Origin: UBA1181 sp045639525
GTDB taxonomy: Bacteria > Bacteroidota > Bacteroidia > Bacteroidales > Paludibacteraceae
NCBI GenBank assembly: GCA_045639525.1
Contig: JAZUDI010000024.1
Coordinates: forward strand, 52,377-116,376
Reading direction: 5' to 3'
Length of the DNA stretch: 64,000 bases
The translations under genes and the position numbers were made by a program. Numbering within the stretch: the stretch's first letter is position 1; the number at the start of each line of letters is the position of its first letter. This document shows positions 43,264 to 51,149 of the stretch, piece by piece. The notes under the pieces were generated by a model. It saw only the letters and a list, made by a program, of their open reading frames with translations. It did not search any database and was not told where the DNA came from.

Positions 43264-44298
43264 ATGATAAATGCGGGAACAAACATTAGAGCGGTAGATG
43301 ATGCCTTGAAAAAGGTGAAAGTTGAATACCTATACCATAGTATTCGCAACCCTCGTCCTGAGATTGTGTCACAAATTAGGCAGTTGCGTATTCTTCAGGA
43401 GATCGATCATTCGCAGTATGTCGCACAGAAACGTACATTGCCCTATGTGGTTTGTGGTATGTTCAACCCTCCATACCGTAGGACTGAGAATTTTGCCTAT
43501 ACTGAATATTTTATTGTGGACATTGACCATATAACGGAGAAGGGGTTGGCGATTGAGAGTCTAAGGAAAAAGATAGAAGCGGATCAACGTGTGATCTTGT
43601 CGTTTCTCTCTCCAAGTGAGGATGGACTGAAAGTGATGTTTCGTTTGAAGGAGAGGTGTTGCGATAGCGGACTATATGCGATATTTTACAAAGCTTTTGT
43701 CACGTCGTTTTCCAAATTGTACAGCATAGAGCAGGTGGTAGACTCCAAAACATCGGATGTTACAAGAGCCTGTTTTATCAGTGTCGATGAAAAGGTCTAT
43801 TATAATCCGAATGCTGAACGTGTGGACCTACAAGCTTTTGTGGATTTAAGCAATACTTTTGCTTTGTTTGAACAGAAGCGAGAAATCGAGCGGTATCAAA
43901 AGGAAATCAAGCCGAATACGCCGGAGGAAAAAGCTCCTGTTGATCCAGGCGATGAAACGATGCATCGTATCAAGGAGATTCTGAACCCAAGGGCTGCTAA
44001 ACGGGAAGAGAAGAGGGTGGTGTTTGTGCCTGGCATATTGGAGGATATTATATTTGATCTAAAAAACTACATAGAAAAGACAGGTGCTGTTGTTTCTTCA
44101 ATTGTGAGTATCCAATATGGCAAGCAGATAATGGTTAAAGTTGGTCTCAAACTGGCGGAGGTCAATCTGTTCTATGGCAAACACGGGTTCCGTGTGGTAC
44201 GTTCCACGAAAAGTGGAACTGATTCCAATGTGACTGAGGCGATAGCACAGTTAGTGGAGACATTTATAGACACATACGATCAGCTACAGCATGAGTGA
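43264..44298 (+). CDS. CRISPR-associated primase-polymerase-like protein (CAPP type B, VirE-N/BT4734-like)
   Basis: A 344-residue protein between cas1 and cas2. The N-terminal two thirds resemble the BT4734/VirE N-terminal family of archaeo-eukaryotic-primase-like proteins: YFIVDIDHI with D86 and D88 as a metal-binding DxD, SPSEDGLKVMFRL as the nucleotide-binding motif, and TSDVTRACFIS with a third conserved Asp (D165). The C-terminal part (about 265-344) is a separate small alpha/beta domain. Adaptation-linked primase-polymerases (CAPPs) are known next to Cas1-Cas2 in type III systems and may extend or fill in prespacers. It overlaps cas2 by 8 bases. Confidence 0.8.
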   Translation: MINAGTNIRAVDDALKKVKVEYLYHSIRNPRPEIVSQIRQLRILQEIDHSQYVAQKRTLPYVVCGMFNPPYRRTENFAYTEYFIVDIDHITEKGLAIESLRKKIEADQRVILSFLSPSEDGLKVMFRLKERCCDSGLYAIFYKAFVTSFSKLYSIEQVVDSKTSDVTRACFISVDEKVYYNPNAERVDLQAFVDLSNTFALFEQKREIERYQKEIKPNTPEEKAPVDPGDETMHRIKEILNPRAAKREEKRVVFVPGILEDIIFDLKNYIEKTGAVVSSIVSIQYGKQIMVKVGLKLAEVNLFYGKHGFRVVRSTKSGTDSNVTEAIAQLVETFIDTYDQLQHE

Positions 44299-44779
44299 TA
44301 AAAAGGAGAAAAAGCGGGAACTCTCATTTGTAGAGAAGATGCAAAAATACATTCGGTCGGGATTGGAGGGTTCTAATTGTCCGAATCCTCTGAAGAATGA
44401 TGTGGATGGGATGCCAAGTATTGATGAACGTATTAAGAGAATGCTAGGTATTGTTAACGATTTTCAAAGAAAGCCTACGAATATGTTGTTTTTTGTCATG
44501 TATGATATAGAAAGCAATAAGGTGAGAAGCCAAGTTGTGAAATATTTGGAGAAGAAGGGTTGTACAAGGGTCCAGAAATCGATTTTTCTGGCTGATTTGG
44601 ATTCTTCCGTGTATGAAACCATTCGGAATGACTTGGCTGCAGTGCAAGCCGCATATGAAAATGAGGATAGTATTTTGATTGTTCCTCTCTCTACGGATTA
44701 TCTGAGGGCGATGAAGATCATCGGTCAAAATATCAATTTGGATATTATTACGCACTCCAAAAGTACACTTTTCTTTTAG
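44291..44779 (+). CDS. cas2: Cas2 with N-terminal extension
   Basis: A 162-residue protein; ordinary Cas2 has 85-100. The Cas2 core starts near residue 64 with MLFFVMYDIESNKVRS, where D72 is the conserved Asp, and continues through the strand KSIFLADL and the C-terminal dimerisation strands. The first 60 residues are basic and helical (KKEKKRELSFVEKMQKYI) and could contact the CAPP-like protein, whose gene overlaps its start. No internal ATG with a good ribosome site at the core boundary was noted, so the extension looks genuine. Confidence 0.92.
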   Translation: MSDKKEKKRELSFVEKMQKYIRSGLEGSNCPNPLKNDVDGMPSIDERIKRMLGIVNDFQRKPTNMLFFVMYDIESNKVRSQVVKYLEKKGCTRVQKSIFLADLDSSVYETIRNDLAAVQAAYENEDSILIVPLSTDYLRAMKIIGQNINLDIITHSKSTLFF

Positions 44780-44790
44780 AGAATATTAGT

Positions 44791-45504
44791 ATGGTAAGCG
44801 AGTTATCCTTCTTTCTTAAGCAGATGCGTCGGCGTTGGGGTCTGAGTCAGCAAGATTTAGCGGATCGTTGTGGCGTGGGGATTGGGTTCATTAGGTCTAT
44901 TGAACAAGGAAAAGAATCACTTATGATGGATAAGGTGAACCAAGTGTTGTCTGTCTTTGATTGTAAAATGTCTCCAACGATTAAGGACGAGATTTGTGTC
45001 TTGTCTGCTGAGTTCGCTATGATCGAGGAGTTTGTCGGTGCAGTCCGTTCTTCTTATGATATGTACGCTAAAACTGTGGTTGCCTCTCATTCGTCGGTTC
45101 TTAAACTTGTTCCTTTTTGGAAACGGGTGATGTTTTCATGGTTGACAGCTTGTTTAGATGTGTCATTTAAGCATCTGTTCATCTGTTCGCCTAAATGGTG
45201 GGGTTTGCCAGCCTCTCCGCATTATGATTTATTACTGGATATGTTAGAGCGACCATTGGTTGGGAATGAACTGCCACTTTCTCTTAATGGGAAGAGAAGA
45301 TTGATAGAACGCAATGATTGGATTTCGGCTATGGTGCGATCGGGGTTGGAGAAAAAGGATGCGGATCTGGTGGTGGAGTGGTGTGTATCAAATAGTGATG
45401 CCTTTAAGAAGAAGATTAGTTCGCTGCGTTTGGATCCCTCTTTTAAGTCAGAATCTATTAGACGGATTACCTACAATAAACTGCTCCTCATGTCAGTTTT
45501 ATAA
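44791..45504 (+). CDS. HTH protein at the end of the adaptation operon
   Basis: A 237-residue protein 11 bases after cas2. Residues about 5-60 form an XRE/HipB-type helix-turn-helix (GLSQQDLADRCGVGIGFIRSIEQGKE). The rest (60-237) is helical, rich in Trp and Lys, and matches no family I know. It lies directly before the leader of array 2, which carries a perfect 18-bp palindrome; the protein may regulate the arrays or adaptation operon, or contribute a new function in spacer capture. Confidence 0.8.
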   Translation: MVSELSFFLKQMRRRWGLSQQDLADRCGVGIGFIRSIEQGKESLMMDKVNQVLSVFDCKMSPTIKDEICVLSAEFAMIEEFVGAVRSSYDMYAKTVVASHSSVLKLVPFWKRVMFSWLTACLDVSFKHLFICSPKWWGLPASPHYDLLLDMLERPLVGNELPLSLNGKRRLIERNDWISAMVRSGLEKKDADLVVEWCVSNSDAFKKKISSLRLDPSFKSESIRRITYNKLLLMSVL

Positions 45505-45525
45505 ATGTTAAAATTATGTTAATGC

Positions 45526-45543
45526 TATATGCGTACGCATATA
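45526..45543. promoter_or_regulatory. perfect 18-bp palindrome in leader 2
   Basis: TATATGCGTACGCATATA equals its own reverse complement. It lies 22 bases after the stop of the HTH gene and about 250 bases before the array, the same place as the near-palindrome of leader 1. A dimeric DNA-binding protein, perhaps the adjacent HTH protein, is a natural ligand. Confidence 0.6.
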
Positions 45544-45666
45544 ATTTTTAAAACCTATGATTTCTTGGCTTTTTTTCTTGTGGATTAACGTGTGATTTGT
45601 TAATTTTGAATTGAATATCGGTGTAAATTACTGATTTTCAATAAGAAAAAATATTTAAAAAAGTTC

Positions 45667-45697
45667 TTTGAAGATATTTGATAAAATTATACTTTTG
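45667..45697 (+). promoter_or_regulatory. array 2 promoter
   Basis: TTTG, 19-base spacer, TACTTTTG; conserved with the array 1 promoter in position and sequence. Confidence 0.8.
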
Positions 45698-45795
45698 TGC
45701 TCCGAAAAAATGGTGCTTTTTTAGAGTGAAAAATGATAAATTTTTCGATTTTTAGCCTGTAAAATGTTGGAAATGAAAAATTTACAAAATATACT

Positions 45796-47621
45796 CTCCG
45801 AGACCATCTTCCACTAAAACAAGGATTAAGACATTCGGCTATAAAGTCAACTGCGTCTTTGGCTGCTCTCTCCGAGACCATCTTCCACTAAAACAAGGAT
45901 TAAGACGGCTTTCCCAATTTGAACACACTAGGAATACTTTAAAGCTCCGAGACCATCTTCCACTAAAACAAGGATTAAGACTAAGAAGGAAGCCCATCAC
46001 TTGGGAAATCATATACATTCTCCGAGACCATCTTCCACTAAAACAAGGATTAAGACTTTTTTTGTAGAGTTACTACATCAACTTCCTCGATCTCCGAGAC
46101 CATCTTCCACTAAAACAAGGATTAAGACAGCTTCTTTACTTCTTAGAACTCTTCGTTCATATGAACTCCGAGACCATCTTCCACTAAAACAAGGATTAAG
46201 ACGCTCTATAAACTCTCTATGTTCGGCAGGAGTAAGACTCCGAGACCATCTTCCACTAAAACAAGGATTAAGACGGTGGATGGAAAAGACTGTCCACAAA
46301 TAACCACATTAGCTCCGAGACCATCTTCCACTAAAACAAGGATTAAGACGAAACTTCTTGTCAAATGTAAGTTTAACATTAGAAGTCTCCGAGACCATCT
46401 TCCACTAAAACAAGGATTAAGACGCGTAAATTTTGATTTTTGCGCCAGTTGTAGGCGGCGTCTCCGAGACCATCTTCCACTAAAACAAGGATTAAGACTT
46501 ATCATAAACGGAGAGACACTCTACCTTTTGAGATATGCTCCGAGACCATCTTCCACTAAAACAAGGATTAAGACTTCTGGAATTGGGTTGTCAGTCATAA
46601 CCTTAAAGGATTCTCCGAGACCATCTTCCACTAAAACAAGGATTAAGACTATATAGCCCATTCCATTTATACTCATCTCTGAGTACGACTCCGAGACCAT
46701 CTTCCACTAAAACAAGGATTAAGACTGAAGAAACGAATTTTGATGTTTTGCCGTTCACTTCAATCTCCGAGACCATCTTCCACTAAAACAAGGATTAAGA
46801 CAAGTAGTTGCTTTTCAATGAAATCTTTTGGACTTCCTCCGAGACCATCTTCCACTAAAACAAGGATTAAGACATCTCGTGGTCAGTAACATCTATCTTC
46901 ACGATAGCTGTCTCCGAGACCATCTTCCACTAAAACAAGGATTAAGACAATCTTTGATACTACTGTTTCCATGTTTTTGAGTTTTAACTCCGAGACCATC
47001 TTCCACTAAAACAAGGATTAAGACGTCGTGTTGGCACTGCCTCCAATAACTCTTTCTTTGCTCCGAGACCATCTTCCACTAAAACAAGGATTAAGACCGC
47101 CAACCTTCTTTGCACCGTTCAAAAATTTCTTAAACTTCTCCGAGACCATCTTCCACTAAAACAAGGATTAAGACGTTTTGCCACTTTTCTTCCAAATAAT
47201 CGAGAAATTCTCCGAGACCATCTTCCACTAAAACAAGGATTAAGACTGCTTAAGAATACATTGATAGCTGTCTTCGTAGCTTTCCTCCGAGACCATCTTC
47301 CACTAAAACAAGGATTAAGACTTGTGCTTGATGTCAAGCAAGCGAATCTCATCATCGTACTCCGAGACCATCTTCCACTAAAACAAGGATTAAGACTGCT
47401 TGTTGAGCGTAGACTTGAATTGTGCTTGTGTGCAGACTCCGAGACCATCTTCCACTAAAACAAGGATTAAGACTAGTAGCATTTTTGTGCTCTTGCACAT
47501 TGAATACCTGACTCCGAGACCATCTTCCACTAAAACAAGGATTAAGACAGCACTTGGGATATTGTGAACATTAGCCACTTCATCCTCCGAGACCATCTTC
47601 CACTAAAACAAGGATTAAGAC
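45796..47621 (+). CRISPR. CRISPR array 2: 25 repeats, 24 spacers
   Basis: The same 37-base repeat as array 1, from 45796-45832 to 47585-47621, with spacers of about 35-40 bases. All repeats that I read are intact, including the last, so the distal end is less decayed than in array 1. No spacer shared with array 1 was noticed. Orientation is left to right from the leader. Long ORFs on both strands across the array arise from the repeat and are not genes. Confidence 0.99.
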
Positions 47622-47800
47622 AATGATTGCACGTAAGCCTACGGTAAGGCTAGCGTAGGAGTTTCGTGTCCCATTACGAGACTTCTACCATGATTCGTTA
47701 GTAAGGTCTTAGTAAGACGTTAGTAGGAATTTCTAGTTACGAGGAAGCGAGTTCTTCCAGTTTCTCGGTGAAAATTCAAGCAAGTCCTTGTCGTTTTTCT
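47622..47800 (+). other. hairpin-rich non-coding stretch after array 2
   Basis: Between array 2 and the next gene is a stretch unlike the AT-rich spacers elsewhere. It holds a 13-bp stem (47655-47667 with 47676-47688, two G-U pairs, 8-base loop), a smaller stem around 47636-47651, and three direct copies of GTTAGTA/CTTAGTA at 10-11-base steps (about 47697-47730). It may be a structured RNA, a recombination site or the control region of the next gene. Confidence 0.4.
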
Positions 47801-47844
47801 TGTAGAGCGATCTCAAAGTTCAATGGATTATTAGAAAACATTGC

Positions 47845-47852
47845 TATCTTTG
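47845..47852 (+). promoter_or_regulatory. -7 box of the AAA-ATPase/nuclease gene
   Basis: TATCTTTG, matching TAnnTTTG, lies 24 bases before ATG 47877 and argues against the upstream TTG at 47841 as start. Confidence 0.6.
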
Positions 47853-47876
47853 CAGAACAACAAAAGTTTGGATATT

Positions 47877-49457
47877 ATGGGCATATACTTGAATCCGAAT
47901 GCGGAAGCATTCAAAATGGATAAGAATACAGACATCTATATTGATAAGTCTTCTGTGCTGGTCGAACTGAACAAACTGCTTGGTTCAAGAATGAACTTTA
48001 TCTGTATGTCGCGTGCTCGTCGCTTCGGAAAGAGTATGGCAGGAAACCTAATATCGGCTTACTATTCCAAAGGTTGTGACACCAAGGAAATCTTCTCGAA
48101 AATGAAGATTGGGAGCGTTGCGGGCTATGAAGAGAACTTGAACAAATACAACGTCGTGAAGTTGGATTTGAATGGATTTTTCTCAAACGCATCAGTTAAG
48201 AAACGTGTCGATTTTTTGTTCGAGGATCTCAACAAAAAAGTAGTAGAGGAATTTATTGAACAGTTTCCTGAATCCAGAATTGAGGAAGACGCTATCATAG
48301 CCGATGCTATAATGAAAGTATATAGCAAGACTGGTGAGAAATTTGTCATTATTATCGACGAATATGACGTCTTGGTGCGGGAGCGGGTCTCTGCTGATGT
48401 GTTCGACAATTATCTTAGATTTCTTAACGGATTGTTTAAGAATGCTGACATTCGTCCAGCCATAGCCCTTGCCTATATCACCGGTATTTTACCGATTGTC
48501 AAGGATAAGGTTCAGTCGAAGCTCAATGAATTCATAGAATACTCTATGGTGGACGCTCAGCAATTTGCTGGTATGATTGGTTTCACGCACGAAGAGGTGG
48601 ATGCTCTTTGCCGTGCATACGGTATCGACAAAGAAGAGATCGCACGTTGGTACGATGGTTATAAGTTGTCAGAGACTATAAATATCTATAATCCTCTCTC
48701 TGTCGTGAATGCTGTCAAAAGAAAAGAATTTGGTAGTTATTGGTCCGCAACAAGCACATTTGAGGTGTTGAGGGATTATATTGTGCTTGATTTTGAGGGC
48801 ATCCGTAAGGATATTACAGATATGATTTCCGGTAATTCAGTGCCAGTTGAAGTGTTGGAATTTCGCAACACCATGGATAATATTAATACCAAAGATAATC
48901 TGTTCTCCTACTTAATTCATTTGGGATATTTGTCTTATGACCGTAAAACAAAAACTTGTAAGATACCTAATGAGGAGGTTCGTAACGAATGGGTTTCCGC
49001 CATCAAATACGATGCCAACTATAGCAAACTGATGGCAATCATCAATGCCTCTAAGCGACTGCTCGACGATACCATCAACGGCAACGAAGAGGCTGTAGCC
49101 CAAGCTTTGGACGCTGCCCATACGGCAGTGATGAGCAATCTGACGTACAACGACGAACATTGTTTCCAGAGTGCCATCTGTTTAGCCTATTTTTATGCCA
49201 ACACACGTTATACGCTTATAAAAGAACTACCAACAGGTAAGGGTTATGCCGATTTGGTGCTGATCCCTTTCTTGCCCAACATTCCTGCTTTGGTTATAGA
49301 GCTGAAGCATAACCATAGTGCAGAGTCTGCCATGAAACAGATTAAGGCGAAGAACTACTGCGAAGCGCTTGACAAATACCAAGGCGACTTGCTCTTTGTC
49401 GGGGTCAACTATGATGAGAAGACCAAAAAGCACGAGTGCAAGATTGAGAAAGTGTAA
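47877..49457 (+). CDS. AAA-ATPase-like protein with C-terminal PD-(D/E)XK nuclease domain
   Basis: Start at ATG 47877 (MGIYLNPNAEAFK), after the promoter. The 526-residue protein starts with an AAA-ATPase-like domain (PF09820 type): RARRFGKSM as the degenerate P-loop, IIIDEYDVL as Walker B, and the DGYKLS motif. The C-terminal part has the PD-(D/E)XK-like pattern (GYADLVLIPF followed by LVIELKHN), a predicted nuclease. These proteins occur in many copies in Bacteroidales genomes; their function is not established, but defence or mobile-element roles are proposed. Confidence 0.88.
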   Translation: MGIYLNPNAEAFKMDKNTDIYIDKSSVLVELNKLLGSRMNFICMSRARRFGKSMAGNLISAYYSKGCDTKEIFSKMKIGSVAGYEENLNKYNVVKLDLNGFFSNASVKKRVDFLFEDLNKKVVEEFIEQFPESRIEEDAIIADAIMKVYSKTGEKFVIIIDEYDVLVRERVSADVFDNYLRFLNGLFKNADIRPAIALAYITGILPIVKDKVQSKLNEFIEYSMVDAQQFAGMIGFTHEEVDALCRAYGIDKEEIARWYDGYKLSETINIYNPLSVVNAVKRKEFGSYWSATSTFEVLRDYIVLDFEGIRKDITDMISGNSVPVEVLEFRNTMDNINTKDNLFSYLIHLGYLSYDRKTKTCKIPNEEVRNEWVSAIKYDANYSKLMAIINASKRLLDDTINGNEEAVAQALDAAHTAVMSNLTYNDEHCFQSAICLAYFYANTRYTLIKELPTGKGYADLVLIPFLPNIPALVIELKHNHSAESAMKQIKAKNYCEALDKYQGDLLFVGVNYDEKTKKHECKIEKV

Positions 49458-49490
49458 TTTTTGAATTGATGACTTATAAATAAGAATATT

Positions 49491-50966
49491 ATGGCAAAGA
49501 AAAAAGCAAATAACCAACAACAGACATTGTCCCCTGAAAAATTGATTATTCAGAATGGAAGGAAACTTCCTATTTACGAGTGTTTTATCAGTGAGGATAT
49601 CCGTAGTTGCGGATTGGGGTATGCTTCCGTGGCGAGAAAACATACAGGTGGAAAAATAACAGCGGCTTTTTATCTGCTCGACGTCTATTGCTGTGGTGTA
49701 AAAGATACTATATATAAGGCTCGTATGGAAGAGTATGAGTACGATGAATTCATAGGAGAGTTCAAGGAACATGGGATGGTTAAATCCTCTTATGAAGAGG
49801 TCCACAATTGGATATATGGCGCACTGGAATGGGCTGACGAGGCGGGAATCAAACCTCACAAGGATTTTTCCGTCACGAAGTTTTTGCTCGAAGAGGATAC
49901 GGATGAGATCCCGTTGATCGAATATGAATTTGGCTTGGACGGAAAATATTGTCTTGTGTGCGAATCCAATATTGAGGCAGATAAGTATCTCACCGTTATG
50001 AAAAAGAACCTCGCCGAAGACCAGTACGAGGTGATTATTCATGACGATGAATACGACGACAAGGTGGAGGATGAAGAGCATCTTACTCCCGAGGCGACGG
50101 AAGAGCTAAAAAGGATGGTTGATGAGATGGTTGAACGAATGGATAAAATCACGCATGTCAAGTATGCTTACGAAGGAGGCGCTTATCCGCAAACATTGGA
50201 ACTGGAAAATCCGGATTTGATGAAAGTAGTGGAGAAAAAAACGGCAAGGGTGAACGTTAAGGATCTAAAGATGATCGACTCCCTTTCGTCGGAATCCCTT
50301 ACCAAAGATTTCCGTTCGATTATTCTCTATGCTATCGGTCAAATTAGAAATGGCGGTTTGGATGAAAAGACCGAACTAAAATATGGTGAGCAAATATCCA
50401 ACGTGTTGATCCTTATGGGAGAGTATGGCGATGTTGAATCTAATTTGGCGGTTGTGCTTGAACTCATGAGGCAAAATACTGATTTGTTTGATCTTGCGTT
50501 GGGCGATTGTGGCGATACCATCCTTCAACCGACGTTATATAGACTTTGCCAAGATCGATTGTCTGTATTAAAAGATTATCTGTTAGAGCCCGGATTGTAT
50601 ACCTATTTTAAGATCGAGGCATTGACGTCACTCTGCAAAATAGCTTACTATGAACCATCAAAGAGAGGAGAGGTGCTGTCCATAGCGGAGGAATTGTTGG
50701 ATATCTATACAGAAAAAATAGCGGAAAATAAAATCTGTGATGGCTCTTCGGCTGCTTTTCTGGTTTCTCTCTTCATCGATTTGGGCGCGAAGGAGTATCT
50801 TCCTAAGATAAGGAAAATCTATGCTACCAATTTGATAGACGAAGGAGTTGACGGAACTATTTCCGAGGTAGAAGCATATCTGAACAATGGCGAAGACCGC
50901 TATTATGGTGAGGAATTAATCTTCGAAACAATCAAACGATTTGAAGAGTTCAAAAGATGGGAATAG
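49491..50966 (+). CDS. DUF1186-like helical repeat protein
   Basis: A 491-residue acidic protein. The N-terminal 200 residues are a mixed alpha/beta domain (LPIYECFISEDI, AAFYLLDVYCCGVKD); then an acidic linker; and from about residue 255 an ARM/HEAT-like helical repeat region (GEYGDVESNLAVVLELMRQ, GDCGDTILQPTLYRL) similar to DUF1186. The family assignment is from pattern recall. Function unknown. It is followed by a duplicated copy of the dprA start. Confidence 0.6.
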   Translation: MAKKKANNQQQTLSPEKLIIQNGRKLPIYECFISEDIRSCGLGYASVARKHTGGKITAAFYLLDVYCCGVKDTIYKARMEEYEYDEFIGEFKEHGMVKSSYEEVHNWIYGALEWADEAGIKPHKDFSVTKFLLEEDTDEIPLIEYEFGLDGKYCLVCESNIEADKYLTVMKKNLAEDQYEVIIHDDEYDDKVEDEEHLTPEATEELKRMVDEMVERMDKITHVKYAYEGGAYPQTLELENPDLMKVVEKKTARVNVKDLKMIDSLSSESLTKDFRSIILYAIGQIRNGGLDEKTELKYGEQISNVLILMGEYGDVESNLAVVLELMRQNTDLFDLALGDCGDTILQPTLYRLCQDRLSVLKDYLLEPGLYTYFKIEALTSLCKIAYYEPSKRGEVLSIAEELLDIYTEKIAENKICDGSSAAFLVSLFIDLGAKEYLPKIRKIYATNLIDEGVDGTISEVEAYLNNGEDRYYGEELIFETIKRFEEFKRWE

Positions 50967-50989
50967 TATGACACTATCCGAAACAATCG
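50961..50989 (+). repeat. 29-bp direct repeat, left copy (truncated dprA start)
   Basis: Matches 52613-52641 at 27 of 29 bases. It encodes MTLSETI, the first seven residues of DprA, then diverges to a stop (VRI*). The two copies bracket the ATPase gene at 51150-52520. Confidence 0.9.
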
Positions 50990-51014
50990 TGAGGATTTGA
51001 TTCAACATATGATC

Positions 51015-51094
51015 GGAAAAAGTGGTGTTTTGTGCTATATTTTAGATGGAAAAAGTGGTGAAAACAATTCCTGTTTATAAGGGAAAAGTGGTTG
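51015..51094 (+). repeat. three AAAAGTGGT iterons upstream of the ATPase
   Basis: Copies with AGTGGT cores at 51021, 51054 and 51088, spaced 33 and 34 bases, about three helical turns. Two of them are GGAAAAAGTGGTG exactly. The word also occurs twice beside the ATPase remnant at 31884. Confidence 0.8.
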
Positions 51095-51100
51095 AGCCAT

Positions 51101-51129
51101 TTGTAAATGTCAGAAAATTAGTATATTTG
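51101..51129 (+). promoter_or_regulatory. promoter of the DUF4143-type ATPase
   Basis: TTTG (51101-51104), 17-base spacer, TATATTTG (51122-51129). It lies 21 bases before the start codon and directly after the iterons. Confidence 0.7.
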
Positions 51130-51149
51130 CTATGCTAAAAAGATGAGGT

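Larger units (their letters stand above)
45505..45795 (+). promoter_or_regulatory. leader of CRISPR array 2
   Basis: A 291-base AT-rich region, colinear with leader 1. It has a perfect palindrome (45526-45543), the promoter TTTG (45667-45670), N19, TACTTTTG (45690-45697), and the same A6/T6 stem-loop (about 45699-45730) with one pairing change (A to G in CACTC/GCTC) that keeps the stem by a G-U pair. No ORF. Confidence 0.9.

Noticed and set aside
45687..47596. ORFs of 60-145 codons on both strands inside array 2
   Set aside because: Same cause as in array 1: periodic repeat translation with spacer-coded junk between.
49227..50081. 284-codon minus-strand ORF opposite the AAA-ATPase/nuclease and DUF1186-like genes
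   Set aside because: It spans two well-supported plus-strand genes antisense and shows no family motif.
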